A stretch of DNA of 64,000 nucleotides from an uncultured Spartobacteria bacterium (GTDB taxonomy: Bacteria; Verrucomicrobiota; Verrucomicrobiia; Chthoniobacterales; JAATET01). The DNA lies in the NCBI GenBank assembly GCA_937901895.1, contig CALGTD010000118.1, forward strand, positions 1-64,000, read 5' to 3'. The position numbers and the translations under genes are program-made. Each line of letters begins with the position of its first letter. Position 1 is the stretch's first letter. Below are positions 45,853 through 55,242 of the stretch, in pieces. Under the pieces are notes generated by a model. The model had not been told where the DNA came from. It searched no databases and worked only from the letters and a program-made list of their open reading frames with translations.

Positions 45853-46281
45853 CTACAGGTCCGACATGCCGCCGGCGCGGGTATCGAGCCACGTTTGCAG
45901 AATGATCTGCGCGGCGGCCTGGTCCACGACGCCCTTTTGCTCCTTTGCCTTGCGGCCGGATTCGCGAAGGGATCGTTGCGCCGAGACGGTGGTCAGGCGC
46001 TCGTCCAGTGTCGCGACCGTGCAGGATACCGAGGCGCGGAGTTGCTCGACGAACGCCGCAACCTTCTGCGCCGCCGGACCGTGGGATCCGTCCATGTTGC
46101 GGGGAATTCCGACGACGATCGTCTCGACATCGTGAGTGGTGGCGAGTTCGCGGATGCGTGCGAGGGGATCGGTATGACGGACCTCGATCGTCTCCAGCGG
46201 ATGAGCGAGGAATCCCAGCTCATCGCTGAGGGCCACACCGACCCGCGCGTCGCCGTGGTCAATGCCGAGGGAACGTTTCAT
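45853..46281 (-). CDS. ruvX: RuvX/YqgF Holliday-junction resolvase-like nuclease
   Basis: The product is 142 residues. RNase H-like fold with LGIDHGDARVGVALSD at the N-terminus (first catalytic Asp), VVGIPRNMDGS in the middle, TLDERLTTVSAQ and the late acidic site in VDQAAAQIILQTWLD. YqgF is implicated in 16S rRNA 5'-end processing and in recombination intermediates. Next to truA, it may form a small RNA-processing operon. Confidence 0.94.
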   Translation of the reverse strand: MKRSLGIDHGDARVGVALSDELGFLAHPLETIEVRHTDPLARIRELATTHDVETIVVGIPRNMDGSHGPAAQKVAAFVEQLRASVSCTVATLDERLTTVSAQRSLRESGRKAKEQKGVVDQAAAQIILQTWLDTRAGGMSDL

Positions 46282-46326
46282 TTGGCGGTTGAAAATGCCA
46301 CATCCGCCTCCTAGCTTGCAAAGCGT

Positions 46327-46626
46327 ATGGCGGCGCTACCCATTTCCAAATTCGGTCAGAACCTTTCCGTTACCAGCCTCGTCGCCGTATCGCAGGCTGC
46401 GGTCGGATTCGGAGTGGGCTTGCTCGTTGCCGACAAGCTGGACTCGAATGTGCGTCAGAAGACGGCGATTGCCTTGATCGGTGCCGGTGCGGCGGTGGTC
46501 ATTCCCTTTCTCGCCGGAGTCTACAACCGCGTGAGTGAGTATCCGCATTCCGGCTGGCGGATGCGGCGCAGGCTCGCGTCGATCCGCGAGGGCGACGGAT
46601 TTCCAGAGCCCGAGGAAATTCTCTGA
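46327..46626 (+). CDS. Small membrane protein of unknown function
   Basis: The product is 99 residues. Two hydrophobic segments (about 15-37 and 49-68) with a short cytoplasmic or periplasmic loop between them, then a basic segment (RMRRRLASIREG), predict an inner-membrane hairpin. It lies between divergent ruvX and co-directional maf (27-base gap to maf). No family was recognised. Confidence 0.7.
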   Translation: MAALPISKFGQNLSVTSLVAVSQAAVGFGVGLLVADKLDSNVRQKTAIALIGAGAAVVIPFLAGVYNRVSEYPHSGWRMRRRLASIREGDGFPEPEEIL

Positions 46627-46652
46627 CGGTGGCCGGCGGCTGGTGACGGCGC

Positions 46653-47270
46653 GTGCATCCACATTCCTCCGACGGTCCTGAATCGCCCGGCTTCGGCCGT
46701 CCCATCGTTCTGGCGTCCCGTTCTCCGCGCCGTGTGGAACTTCTCCGGCAGGCGGGCTGCGCCGTCGAGTGTGTTCCCTCCGAGGTGGAGGAACTCGTGG
46801 AAATCGACGGCCCGCCAAGTGCGCTGGCCATCGCAAATTCCGATGCAAAGGCGCTGTCCGTCTCTGCAAGACATCCCGTCTCGATCGTCATCGGAGCGGA
46901 CACGATCGTGGTGCTCGACCAGGAGGTTTTCGGAAAACCGCGCGATCTTGCGCATGCTGCGGAAATGCTCGGCCGGTTGTCAGGGCGCATTCACGAGGTC
47001 ATTACCGGCGTCACCGTGGCGCATTGGACGGACCGGGTGATGATCCGGTTTCATGAGACGACCCGTGTTTGTTTTCGCGAACTTGCCGCACCGCAGATCG
47101 ATGCGTATCTCGCGGCGATCGATCCGCTCGACAAGGCGGGGGCCTACGCGGCGCAGGACGACGGTGGCCGGCTCATCGAGCGGGTGGAAGGTTCCTTCTC
47201 CAATGTCGTCGGTCTTCCGATGGAGCGGACGCTGGAAGTTCTCCGGACGCGCTTCGGATTGCATGTATAA
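46653..47270 (+). CDS. maf: Maf-family nucleotide pyrophosphatase
   Basis: The product is 205 residues from a GTG start. The Maf signature ASRSPRRVELLRQAG lies near the N-terminus. The conserved KALSV helix, GADTIVVLDQEVFGKP, the HEVITGVTV strand and DKAGAYAAQDDGG are present. Maf proteins hydrolyse nucleoside triphosphates such as dTTP, UTP or m7GTP and restrain septation in Bacillus. The specificity motif cannot be assigned with confidence. It is convergent with dnaB. Confidence 0.93.
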   Translation: MHPHSSDGPESPGFGRPIVLASRSPRRVELLRQAGCAVECVPSEVEELVEIDGPPSALAIANSDAKALSVSARHPVSIVIGADTIVVLDQEVFGKPRDLAHAAEMLGRLSGRIHEVITGVTVAHWTDRVMIRFHETTRVCFRELAAPQIDAYLAAIDPLDKAGAYAAQDDGGRLIERVEGSFSNVVGLPMERTLEVLRTRFGLHV

Positions 47271-47354
47271 AGGCCGTCACCGGCGCCGCAAACGGACGAT
47301 CGAAACTGAAAAACCAGCGGGTCCGACGCGTAGAAACGGGCGAAACAAGGAGGA

Positions 47355-48836
47355 CTAGCCCTCTTCGCGAACCTCCGCGCGATCCTCGAACCGGGTGAAC
47401 TCCTTGAGAAAAGTCAGCGGAACTTCGCCGATCGGACCGTTTCGCTGCTTGGCGATGATGAGCTCGCCCTGTCCGGCGACTTCGCCCTTGGCCTCCTCGT
47501 CGTCCTCGTAAACTTCCTGGCGGACGAGAAGTCCGACAAGATCGGCGTCCTGTTCGATGGAGCCGGATTCGCGAAGATCGCTCAGTCGCGGCTTGCCCTT
47601 TGCCGCACCGGTTCGGGAGTCCGGATTACGATTGAGCTGGGCGAGGACGATGATCGGAATGTTGAGTTCCTTGGCGAGCGCCTTTACGCCGTTCGAGATT
47701 TCCGAAATTTCGATCTGGCGGTTGTCCTGGGCGCGCCTCGAGGTCGAGCGGAGAAGCTGGAGGTAGTCGATGACGATGAGCTCGATGTTGTGGCGGTCCT
47801 TCATCCGTCGAGCCTTGGCGCGAAGCTCGAGGATGCTGATGCCCGGCGTGTCGTCGATGTAGATCTGGCTCTTGGAGAGCAGCGCGGCGCTCTTGGTGAT
47901 CTTTGTGATGTCGTGCTGGGAAAGGAACCCGTCGCGCACGCGGCCGAGGTTCACCCGTGCGTGGGAACAAAGCAGACGTTGCACGAGCTGGCTGCTGCTC
48001 ATTTCCAGGCTGAACACGCCCACGGCCTTGCCCATCTCGACGGCCACATGCTCGGCGATGTTCATCGCGAAGGCGGTCTTTCCCATCGAGGGGCGCGCAG
48101 CGACGACGAACATTTCCGATCCGCGCAGGCCGCCGGTCATTTCATCGAGCTTCTTGAAACCGGTGGAAAGTCCGGAAAGCCCGCCGCGATTCTTGTAGAG
48201 CATCTCGATGCTCGCGATCGCGTTCATCACCTCGGTCCGCATGTCGGCGAACACGCCCTTGAAGCGCTCCTCGCCGATCTGCATGACCTTCGATTCCGCC
48301 TCGTCGAGAAGGACCTTCACCTCGCCCTGCTCCTCGTAGGCCCGTGAGGCGAACTCCGTGCAGGTCTGGATGAGCTGCCGCAGAAGAAATTTCTCGCGGA
48401 CGATGTCGATGTAGTAGTCGGCGTTGCTGGCCGTGGGGACGAACGTGAAGAGCTCGGAAATCGCGGCGGCGCCGCCGGCCTTGTCGAGCTCGCCCTTGTC
48501 CTTGAGCGCCTGCGTGAGCGTGATGAAATCGACGGGCTTCGCGGCGTTCTGCAGCGCGATCATCTCGCGGTAGATGATCTGATGCGCCGGATGATAAAAA
48601 TGATTCTCCTCGAGGCGCTCGATGCACTCGCCGAGCACGGAGCCGGGCGAGAGAAGGGCGGAACAGAGCACGCCCTTCTCGGCGTCGATACTTTGCGGCA
48701 GGGATCTGTGAACATCCGGTAGATAACCGGACGCATTTTGGGAATAATTCCCCCCGCGGGATTTCGCTTCGGATTTCCGTTGCCCGCTTTTGGTGGCGGG
48801 ATTCTCGGGCGCTTCAGCCGGAGAATCTGCAGGCAT
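47355..48836 (-). CDS. dnaB: Replicative DNA helicase
   Basis: Hexameric 5'-3' helicase at the fork. The product is 493 residues: a Pro/Ser-rich lead of about 40, the N-terminal helical domain starting at PQSIDAEKGVLCSALLSPG, the linker, and the RecA-like domain with Walker A AARPSMGKTAFAMNIA near 230, Walker B ELIVIDYLQLL near 335, and the arginine-finger region. A final short tail is usual. It is six bases downstream of rplI, a pairing kept in many bacteria. No intein was seen. Confidence 0.96.
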   Translation of the reverse strand: MPADSPAEAPENPATKSGQRKSEAKSRGGNYSQNASGYLPDVHRSLPQSIDAEKGVLCSALLSPGSVLGECIERLEENHFYHPAHQIIYREMIALQNAAKPVDFITLTQALKDKGELDKAGGAAAISELFTFVPTASNADYYIDIVREKFLLRQLIQTCTEFASRAYEEQGEVKVLLDEAESKVMQIGEERFKGVFADMRTEVMNAIASIEMLYKNRGGLSGLSTGFKKLDEMTGGLRGSEMFVVAARPSMGKTAFAMNIAEHVAVEMGKAVGVFSLEMSSSQLVQRLLCSHARVNLGRVRDGFLSQHDITKITKSAALLSKSQIYIDDTPGISILELRAKARRMKDRHNIELIVIDYLQLLRSTSRRAQDNRQIEISEISNGVKALAKELNIPIIVLAQLNRNPDSRTGAAKGKPRLSDLRESGSIEQDADLVGLLVRQEVYEDDEEAKGEVAGQGELIIAKQRNGPIGEVPLTFLKEFTRFEDRAEVREEG

Positions 48837-48842
48837 CGCCGA

Positions 48843-49337
48843 CTACTCGGAGTCTTCTTCCTCGTCGGACTTCTCCGCTTTCGCAGCGGCGACCTTCACC
48901 TTGAGCTTCGCGGTGACGTCGGGATGCAGGCGAACGGGAACCTCGTGGTCGCCGCTCTCGCGGATGCCCTTTTCCAGCACAATGGCGTGGCGGGGCAGCT
49001 CCACATTCTTCAACTCGGCCTCGACCTTCTCGGTGAGGTCCTTTGCTGTGATGGAGCCGAACGCCTTGCCGGTCTCGCCGGTCTCGAGCGTGAGCGTCAG
49101 CTTGAGCTTGTTGATGCGGGAGGCCAGCTCCTCGGCGGCCGTCAGCTCGCGAGCCTCACGCTCCGCGCGCTTCGCCTTGAGCGAATTGATGACGCGAAGG
49201 GAAGACTTGTTGACCTCGAGGGCCTTGCCCTGCGGAACGAGAAAATTGCGAGCGTAGCCGCGGCGGACGCGAACGACGTCTGCTTCCGCGCCGAGCGGCG
49301 GAAGGTTTTCAGTAAGGATGACTTCGGTGTATGCCAT
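48843..49337 (-). CDS. rplI: 50S ribosomal protein L9
   Basis: The product is 164 residues. The N-terminal domain shows GAEADVVRVRRGYARNFLVPQGKA, here the RGYARNFLVP core of the L9 signature, followed by a long helix and the C-terminal rRNA-binding domain (SITAKDLTEKVEAEL). A Glu/Asp-rich tail (EEEDSE) is slightly longer than usual. AAGGAG lies five bases before the ATG, the clearest Shine-Dalgarno of the window, consistent with high expression. It is cotranscribed with dnaB. Confidence 0.96.
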   Translation of the reverse strand: MAYTEVILTENLPPLGAEADVVRVRRGYARNFLVPQGKALEVNKSSLRVINSLKAKRAEREARELTAAEELASRINKLKLTLTLETGETGKAFGSITAKDLTEKVEAELKNVELPRHAIVLEKGIRESGDHEVPVRLHPDVTAKLKVKVAAAKAEKSDEEEDSE

Positions 49338-49368
49338 GGCTGCTCCTTGGAATTGAATCGAAGGGGAG

Positions 49369-49396
49369 ACGCTAGCGGAACGCGTTTGGGTGTCAA
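49369..49396 (-). promoter_or_regulatory. Candidate sigma-70 promoter for rplI-dnaB
   Basis: On the minus strand a perfect TTGACA (49396-49391) is followed after 16 bases by TAGCGT (49374-49369), a weak -10, about 31 bases before the rplI start. The strong -35 and the position directly upstream of a highly expressed ribosomal gene support the call; the poor -10 lowers it. Confidence 0.4.
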
Positions 49397-49444
49397 GCCG
49401 CGAAGCGCCTGGACCCGGAGTTTCGATTTTTTGAAACGGCCTGC

Positions 49445-49460
49445 TGACGTGTGAACGTCA
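49445..49460 (-). terminator. Weak hairpin at the end of the NUDIX gene
   Basis: TGACGT (49445-49450) pairs with ACGTCA (49455-49460) around a four-base loop; the three outer bases are the stop codon of the NUDIX gene on the minus strand. No T tract follows in that direction, so true termination activity is doubtful. Confidence 0.25.
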
Positions 49461-49835
49461 GGCCTCGGAACGCCGGGCCGAATCGCTGCCGCGCAACAAC
49501 TGCCAGAAATGGCGCAGCGAGGGCGACGCATTCCGCGGGAGGCACGTGCGATACTCGACCGCTGCGATCTCGCGGGCGGGGGGGGAGAACTTCTTGTTCG
49601 AGCGCAGGGCCGCGCGAAAGAGGAAGGTGATGTTTCGCTTCTGCGGCCGGTCGAACAACGCGATCTGGGCAACGACGCTCGCACGCACGCCGGTTTCCTC
49701 GAAGATTTCACGTTCGAGCCCGGTATCCACGCGCTCGGTCGGCGCGATCTTGCCGCCGGGGAGCGTCCAGAGCTTGCGGCCGCGGACCTGCTTGACCAGG
49801 AGAACGGCGCCGTAGGGGTCCTCGATCCATCCCAT
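49458..49835 (-). CDS. NUDIX hydrolase
   Basis: The product is 125 residues from the ATG at 49835, which has GGAAG eight bases upstream. A TTG at 49913 would add 26 residues of basic sequence. The NUDIX box fits G-x5-E-x7-REUxEExGU: GGKIAPTERVDTGLE then REIFEETGV, near residues 26-48. NUDIX enzymes hydrolyse nucleoside diphosphates linked to another moiety; the substrate is unknown. The 120-base gap before rplI and the promoter there suggest separate transcription. Confidence 0.9.
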   Translation of the reverse strand: MGWIEDPYGAVLLVKQVRGRKLWTLPGGKIAPTERVDTGLEREIFEETGVRASVVAQIALFDRPQKRNITFLFRAALRSNKKFSPPAREIAAVEYRTCLPRNASPSLRHFWQLLRGSDSARRSEA

Positions 49836-49994
49836 CGCGGAGACTTCCTTCCCTCCGCGCAGCGCGGCCTTCTTCGCTGGTATCTTCTTCCCTCCTGGCA
49901 CTTCGAGAAACAACTACGAAGGCTTCGCGCCCTGCGACAAACGAAATCTTCGCTCGTCGCGAGGTGCGCGATGCCCCGCGAGGCCGTGGACCTC

Positions 49995-51095
49995 TTATTT
50001 CAGTTTGTTGACCGCAAATGCGTAGGCGCCGAGTGCGATGGACTCGCTGGTGCCGAGACGGCTCATGCCAACGCCGATGCGCTGGAGCGGATCGTATTCG
50101 ACAGTCTTTGTGCTGCCGGGAACCTGCACGGTGCGTTTGTCGCCTTTCAGGAAGGTTTCCAGCTGTGCGGGATCCTCGAGATTGAATGCCTTTGGCGCGA
50201 GGCGGCGGAAGGTGTTGCCGCCGGGGCCCGTGAAGGTGCCGTTCAACTCATCCACGAGCGCAGGAAGGAAGAGCGGCCATGCACCGGAGACGCCGCCGCC
50301 GATGACTGCGAGACCATCGAGCAATGTGAGTGCCTCACCCATGGCATCGCCGGCGACCTCTCCAAGGAGGCGGAAGGCTTCCTTTGCAGCCGCCGCGTCA
50401 CCTTCGGCGTTTCCGTTCGCGATGTCGAAAAGGACCTTGGGTTCCGGCACATCGTCGAAAAGAGTGCCCGTGAGGCGGCCGTATTCGCGGCGGACGGCGC
50501 GGATGCAGCAGCCTTCCTCGGCATTCCAGTTTCGCTCCAGCTTGTGACGGAGCGTCCAGACCTCGCCGGCCACCGAATTGTCGCCAATGTAGAGCTCGCC
50601 GTCCCGCACGATGCCGCCGCCGAATCCGGTGCCCATCGTGACGCCAAAGAGATTCTTGTAGCGCTTCGGGCTACCGGCCTTTTCCAGCTGCTCGTTCACC
50701 CATGGCAGGAAGCCGGCGATCGCCTCGCCGTAAACAAAAAGGTCGCCGTCGTTGTTGATGAACGTCGGGATGCCGAATTTCTCCTCAAGCATCGGCCCGA
50801 GGGCGATGCCGCCGCGGAATGCGGGAAGGTTCGGGAGATCGCCGATGATGCCGGCCGGATAATCCGAAGGTCCCGGAAACGCGAAACTGATCGCAACCGG
50901 CGCCTCGGGAAGGCTGGCCTTCACCTTCGAAAAGCCCTCGACGAGGTTGCCGAGGCACTTCTCGAGGTTGTCGGCGTTGGAGGGCAGGGCCACCGTGTCG
51001 GTGATCGGTTTGCCGCCACGCATGGCGCCGAACCGGAAGTTCGTTCCGCCCGCGTCGAGCGTCAGGACAATGCGGGAGTCGTTTTCGAGTTTCAT
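49995..51095 (-). CDS. ROK-family sugar kinase (glucokinase-like)
   Basis: The product is 366 residues. ATP-binding start LTLDAGGTNFRFGA at about 10-23, then the ROK sugar/phosphate region around FAFPGPSD and FINNDGDLFVYGE (catalytic Asp), TMGTGFGGGIV, and the C-terminal VIGGGVSGAWPL. The Cys zinc motif of many ROK regulators is not clear, and there is no N-terminal HTH, so it is a kinase rather than a repressor. It lies 39 bases after the MFS permease, so the pair probably imports and phosphorylates a hexose. Confidence 0.88.
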   Translation of the reverse strand: MKLENDSRIVLTLDAGGTNFRFGAMRGGKPITDTVALPSNADNLEKCLGNLVEGFSKVKASLPEAPVAISFAFPGPSDYPAGIIGDLPNLPAFRGGIALGPMLEEKFGIPTFINNDGDLFVYGEAIAGFLPWVNEQLEKAGSPKRYKNLFGVTMGTGFGGGIVRDGELYIGDNSVAGEVWTLRHKLERNWNAEEGCCIRAVRREYGRLTGTLFDDVPEPKVLFDIANGNAEGDAAAAKEAFRLLGEVAGDAMGEALTLLDGLAVIGGGVSGAWPLFLPALVDELNGTFTGPGGNTFRRLAPKAFNLEDPAQLETFLKGDKRTVQVPGSTKTVEYDPLQRIGVGMSRLGTSESIALGAYAFAVNKLK

Positions 51096-51134
51096 GGGAG
51101 AGTCGGAGAGTGGTTGAGCTTGTCCCGTTGCGAA

Positions 51135-52283
51135 TCAGGCAGCCTTGGCCTTGCCGCCTTTCAGCGAGAGGAGCAGCAGGTAGCCGAAGCAAACCGCCGG
51201 AACGATGAAGGCGATGTTCATCGCGATCTTCGCGTCCACGAGGCGTCCCATCACGAGCGGAACGATCGCACCGCCGGAGATCGCCATGCACATCAGGCCG
51301 CTGAGCTCACTGGAGCGCTCGGGCTTCTCCTCGACCGTGATCGAGAAGAGCATCGGCCAGATGTTCGCGAACCCAAGGCCGCCGAGCACGACGCCGGCGA
51401 TGGCAAGGGCGTTCACGCCCGTCATGATGAGGCCAATACCGATCAGGCCCAGCAGGGCGGAGAGGCGGAAGAAGGTGTAGGGGCTGACATTGACCACGCC
51501 CGCGACGAGACGGCCGATGGTGAGAATGATGAAGAACGTCGAAGGGCCAAACAGCGCAGCCTGCTTTTCGTCGAAGCCGATGCCGGCGAGGGCGGGCTGA
51601 AGGAACGTCGCCATGCAGACCTCCGCGCCGACGTAGAGGAAGATGCCGAGCACCGCGAGAGCGAAGACCGGATTGCCAAGCAATGCCAGCGAGCTGCCGA
51701 TGCCGGGGGGGACGTCGGCTTTCGTCTCGTCGATGTGCATCATCGCGACGAGCACGAATGCCACCGCCATCAATACGAAAAAGATCGGAAACGCGCCGCG
51801 CCATCCCATGGCGGCGAGCAGGCCGATGCCTCCGACCACCGCGGGAAGGAATGCGGATACCGAGCTGCCGATGCCCTTGAAACCCTGCGCCAGTGCGAGG
51901 TTGCGGCTGTATTGGCCTTCCGCGCTCACATCACGCATGATCGGGTTGCCCGCCACCTGGAGGAAGGTCGTGCCCACGCCCAGAAGGAAGATACATGCGA
52001 GGAGCAGGGGAAACGACGGGTTCATGAACGCCGGAACGGCCACGGCAACCGTGTTCAATCCCAGACCGAGCAGAAGCACCTTCTTTTTGCCGATCCGCGC
52101 CGCAAGCACGCCGCCCGGAACGCTGAAGATCGCAAACGCGATGAAGACAAAGAACGGCATCAGCGTCGCGACGAACCGCGTCAACTCGAAGTTTTTCTGC
52201 ACTGCGCCGGACAGCGGGCCCATCGCGTCGGCGACGCCCATGAGCAGGAACGCGAGGAAGATTGGAAGAGTCTTGAGTTTCAT
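51135..52283 (-). CDS. MFS sugar permease (FucP/GluP-like)
   Basis: The product is 382 residues with 12 TM segments. MFS features include AARIGKKKVLLLGLGLNTVAV (loop 2-3, RIGKKK) and the GNPIMRDVS and SRNLALAQGFKGIGSS segments that fit the fucose/glucose/galactose permease subgroup. It is a probable proton symporter. The gene pairs with the ROK kinase 39 bases downstream. The PTS genes lie upstream on the same strand with a 144-base gap, so it may be controlled with them. Confidence 0.88.
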   Translation of the reverse strand: MKLKTLPIFLAFLLMGVADAMGPLSGAVQKNFELTRFVATLMPFFVFIAFAIFSVPGGVLAARIGKKKVLLLGLGLNTVAVAVPAFMNPSFPLLLACIFLLGVGTTFLQVAGNPIMRDVSAEGQYSRNLALAQGFKGIGSSVSAFLPAVVGGIGLLAAMGWRGAFPIFFVLMAVAFVLVAMMHIDETKADVPPGIGSSLALLGNPVFALAVLGIFLYVGAEVCMATFLQPALAGIGFDEKQAALFGPSTFFIILTIGRLVAGVVNVSPYTFFRLSALLGLIGIGLIMTGVNALAIAGVVLGGLGFANIWPMLFSITVEEKPERSSELSGLMCMAISGGAIVPLVMGRLVDAKIAMNIAFIVPAVCFGYLLLLSLKGGKAKAA

Positions 52284-52427
52284 GATCGGGGAATGGGTTG
52301 GGAGCGGGTGCCATCCGAAAAGCGAACCCCTGACGGGACACGGTTTTGGGGGGCGCCGATTGGAGAGTGACGAAATCGCATCCGGCTTTTGATGGCAAGC
52401 CTCCAGTGGCAGCGGCTTTGACCTATA

Positions 52428-54923
52428 TTACCCAAGGCTTTCGAGGAGGAATGCCGACAGGGAATCCGGCGACGAATCGCCGGCAAGACGCTCGCGAAAC
52501 TCGTCGCGCATCAACAGACGGGAAAGCTTTGCGAGGCTGCGCAGGTGGGCGTCCTTTTGCGAATCGCGCACGGCCATCATGAGGATGACGCTGACGGGGC
52601 CGTCATCGATCGAGCCCCAATCGATCGGCTTGGTCAATCGCGCGACGACAATCGAGTTTGAAAGGACGGCGTCGGTTTTCGCATGGGGAATCGCGAATCC
52701 GTTGCCGAATCCGGTTGCGTAGGCATCCTCGCGGTTCCAGATCGCCTCCTCCAGGGCGTCCGCATCCGCAGTGCGTCCCGCGGATTCGAGAGCATCGATC
52801 ATTGCGCGGATTGCGCCCGGCTTGCTTTCGGCCTCCACGTCGAGGAGGACGAGGCCCGGTTCGATCCAGGGGGTGTCGTTGCGGGAGGCGACGGCCGCCC
52901 GGCGAGCGGTTGCTTCATCCGGACACTCGAGTGCTGCCTGTGCGGATTCCTGGCAGGCGGCGAGGGTTAGACGGGCAAGCGAGGCCTTGGTTCCCGGAAT
53001 GAGCGGAGCCGCCATGCTCAACTGGCGGATGCCAAGTCCGACGAGCAGTGCAAGGGCTTCCGATTCTCCGGCAATGCCGCCGCAGATGCCAAGTGGACGG
53101 TCCGCGGAGCGGGCGGCCTCGACAATCTGGCGCAGCAGGCGGATGAACGACGGATGAAACGGCGAATGCAGCGCCGCAAGCGAGGAATCTCCGCGATCCG
53201 CCGCGAGAAAGTATTGGGCGAGGTCGTTGCTGCCGATGCTGAAAAATTCGGCGTGCTCGGCCAGCTCCGAAATCGCGAAGGCCGCGGCGGGCACTTCGAG
53301 CATCATTCCCGCGGAGACCTTCCCCGCTTCCACTCCCAGCGCAGTCAGCTCTTCCGCCGCCTGTGCGAGCAACTCCCGGCAGAGCCGCATCTCCTCCACG
53401 CAGGCGATCATGGGAAACATGATCTTCACGCCCTCGGCTCCCGCGGCCGCACGGAGCATTGCGCGGAGTTGCGTCTTCACGACGTCGGCATGCTTTTCGT
53501 AAAGGCGGACGCCGCGTCGTCCGAGAAACGGATTCTCCTCGTGGGCGACGGTGAACCCGGGAACCGGCTTGTCGCCACCGACGTCGAGCGTGCGAAACGT
53601 CACCGGGCGGCCTGCGGCCGCGCGCACCGTCCGCTCATAGATGGCGGCCTGCTCGTCCTCGGAGGGAGCCTCGCGGCCGACGAACAGCATTTCGGTGCGA
53701 AAGAGACCGATGCCATCCGCCCCGTTTGCGAAGGCCGCCTCGGCCTCCTCGGCGGAGGAGATGTTCGCGAATAGAAAAATCCGTTCGTTGTCCGCGGTTG
53801 CAGCCTCGACCTGGATCCACGACCGGCGGATTCCAGCCATCCGTTCCTCGTGCGCCAGTCGGCGTTCGTAATGGGTTCGCACGGCCCCGGAGGGCTCGGG
53901 GACGGCCACGCCCGCGCGCGCGTCCACGACCACTTCCTCGCCGGGTCCGATGCAGGACGCCGCCGCACCGAGGCCGCAAAGCGTGGGAATGCCGAAGGAC
54001 TTCGCGAGGATCACCGTGTGCGACGTGGTTCCGCCGTCGCCGATCAGCAGTCCGCGAAGGAGGGAACGATCGAGTTGAAGAAACTCCGCAGGTCCGAGGG
54101 TGTCCGCGACGATGACGGAAGGGGCGGTCAGCGCCGGGATGCGATCCGATGCCTCGATTCCAAGCAGGCGGCGCACCAGACGGTCGCCGACATCGCGAAG
54201 GTCGAGGACCCGTTCGCGCAGATACGCGCTTTCGGAGCCGGCGAGTTCCTGCACCAAATCCTGAATGGTGTCGCGGGTGGCGCGGGCGGCGTCCGCTCCG
54301 GCGGCGATGCGCGCCTCGACGCGGCGCTTCAGCGCGGGATCGAGGAGCAGGGCGCGGTGCGCCTTTACGATTTCACGCTCGTCCGTGGAATGGGCGTTCG
54401 AGATTTCCGCGTCGTATTCCGAGGAAAGCTGCGCAAGGACGGCGTGAAAGTGGCGGGATTCGTCGGACGGGGATTCCGCTTTTGCAGGGAATGCCGATTC
54501 CGGAATTTCCTCCCGTCCCACGACCACGGCGACTCCGAGTCCAATGCCCGACGACACGGGGATGCCGACGATCGCGCGTTCGACCTTCAGCTCCCGCAGG
54601 GCGCGGGGAATTTTTCCCGTCGCTCCGCTCTCCGCGGCGGAAAGCGGCTCGTCGCAACCGGGCAGAACGTCGTCGATCCAGCGCCTCAACACCTCGTGTG
54701 CGGCGTCTTCATCCGCGCCGTCGAACGTCACGCGACACGGGTCGCCGGCCTGCGTGTTCGTTGCGACCAGCTCAAGCACGCTGCGCGCGTTTGCGGAGGT
54801 GCCGTTGCGGTCGTTGTGAAACGCGATCGTCGTTTCGAATGCCGCCGCCTGCTCCGAAAGCTGGCTGGCCGGTCGGGCGTGCAGGCCGTTCGGCAGCGGA
54901 AAGGTAAACGCGTGATCGCGCAT
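52428..54923 (-). CDS. Multiphosphoryl transfer protein HPr-EI-EIIA(Fru), FryA/FrwA type
   Basis: The product is 831 residues. Domain order: HPr (1-90) with active His15 in NGLHARPAS and a serine near 48 matching the regulatory Ser46 position; enzyme I (about 110-670) with phospho-His in GDGGTTSHTVIL and the PEP-binding MFPMIACVEEMR and SIGSNDLAQYFLAADR motifs; EIIA-fructose (about 685-831) with phospho-His in GFAIPHAKTDAV. It passes phosphate from PEP to the EIIB and EIIC encoded just upstream. This N-to-C order matches E. coli FryA and FrwA rather than the EIIA-HPr-EI order of FruB. It is 22 bases after EIIB. Confidence 0.95.
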   Translation of the reverse strand: MRDHAFTFPLPNGLHARPASQLSEQAAAFETTIAFHNDRNGTSANARSVLELVATNTQAGDPCRVTFDGADEDAAHEVLRRWIDDVLPGCDEPLSAAESGATGKIPRALRELKVERAIVGIPVSSGIGLGVAVVVGREEIPESAFPAKAESPSDESRHFHAVLAQLSSEYDAEISNAHSTDEREIVKAHRALLLDPALKRRVEARIAAGADAARATRDTIQDLVQELAGSESAYLRERVLDLRDVGDRLVRRLLGIEASDRIPALTAPSVIVADTLGPAEFLQLDRSLLRGLLIGDGGTTSHTVILAKSFGIPTLCGLGAAASCIGPGEEVVVDARAGVAVPEPSGAVRTHYERRLAHEERMAGIRRSWIQVEAATADNERIFLFANISSAEEAEAAFANGADGIGLFRTEMLFVGREAPSEDEQAAIYERTVRAAAGRPVTFRTLDVGGDKPVPGFTVAHEENPFLGRRGVRLYEKHADVVKTQLRAMLRAAAGAEGVKIMFPMIACVEEMRLCRELLAQAAEELTALGVEAGKVSAGMMLEVPAAAFAISELAEHAEFFSIGSNDLAQYFLAADRGDSSLAALHSPFHPSFIRLLRQIVEAARSADRPLGICGGIAGESEALALLVGLGIRQLSMAAPLIPGTKASLARLTLAACQESAQAALECPDEATARRAAVASRNDTPWIEPGLVLLDVEAESKPGAIRAMIDALESAGRTADADALEEAIWNREDAYATGFGNGFAIPHAKTDAVLSNSIVVARLTKPIDWGSIDDGPVSVILMMAVRDSQKDAHLRSLAKLSRLLMRDEFRERLAGDSSPDSLSAFLLESLG

Positions 54924-54945
54924 GAATCGCCGGTCCCGCAGCCGT

Positions 54946-55242
54946 TCAGGCCAGCTTCTCGAAAATGGCGGCGGGATTGCGGATCGCTTCCTTCACCGGC
55001 ACCTCGACGATCGTCTTGCCCTCGAAGCGGTCGCGCTGCTCGACATCGATGTCCACCGCGAAGATGACGGCGTCCGCCGCGGAGATGTCGGATTCGCTCA
55101 GCTCGTTTTCGATGCCCATCGCGCCCTGCGTCTCGACCTTGATCGAGTGGCCGAGCGACTTGGCGGTTTTCTCGAGTTGCTCGGCGGCCATGTAGGTGTG
55201 GGCAATGCCGGTGGGGCAGGCGGTGACGGCGACGATGTTCAT
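54946..55242 (-). CDS. Fructose-type PTS enzyme IIB
   Basis: The product is 98 residues. Active-site cysteine at position 9 in VAVTACPTGIAHTYMAAEQLE, noted as ACPTGIAHT, which fits the EIIB(Fru) signature. It receives phosphate from the fused EIIA and passes it to the sugar. It overlaps the EIIC stop by ATGA. The C-terminal NPAAIFEKL is as in family members. Stand-alone EIIB, not fused to EIIC, fits the Frw-type layout. Confidence 0.93.
   Translation of the reverse strand: MNIVAVTACPTGIAHTYMAAEQLEKTAKSLGHSIKVETQGAMGIENELSESDISAADAVIFAVDIDVEQRDRFEGKTIVEVPVKEAIRNPAAIFEKLA

Noticed and set aside
47264..47358. A 31-codon basic frame after maf
   Set aside because: Overlaps the end of maf and the dnaB stop region and has no ribosome-binding site or recognisable features.
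49836..49994. A possible tRNA in the gap before the NUDIX gene
   Set aside because: No T-loop GTTCGA-type motif or cloverleaf arms; the same search of the other gaps found none.
49509..52370. A 953-residue plus-strand frame across NUDIX, ROK and MFS genes
   Set aside because: Antisense to three well-supported genes; Arg/Glu-rich without any motif.
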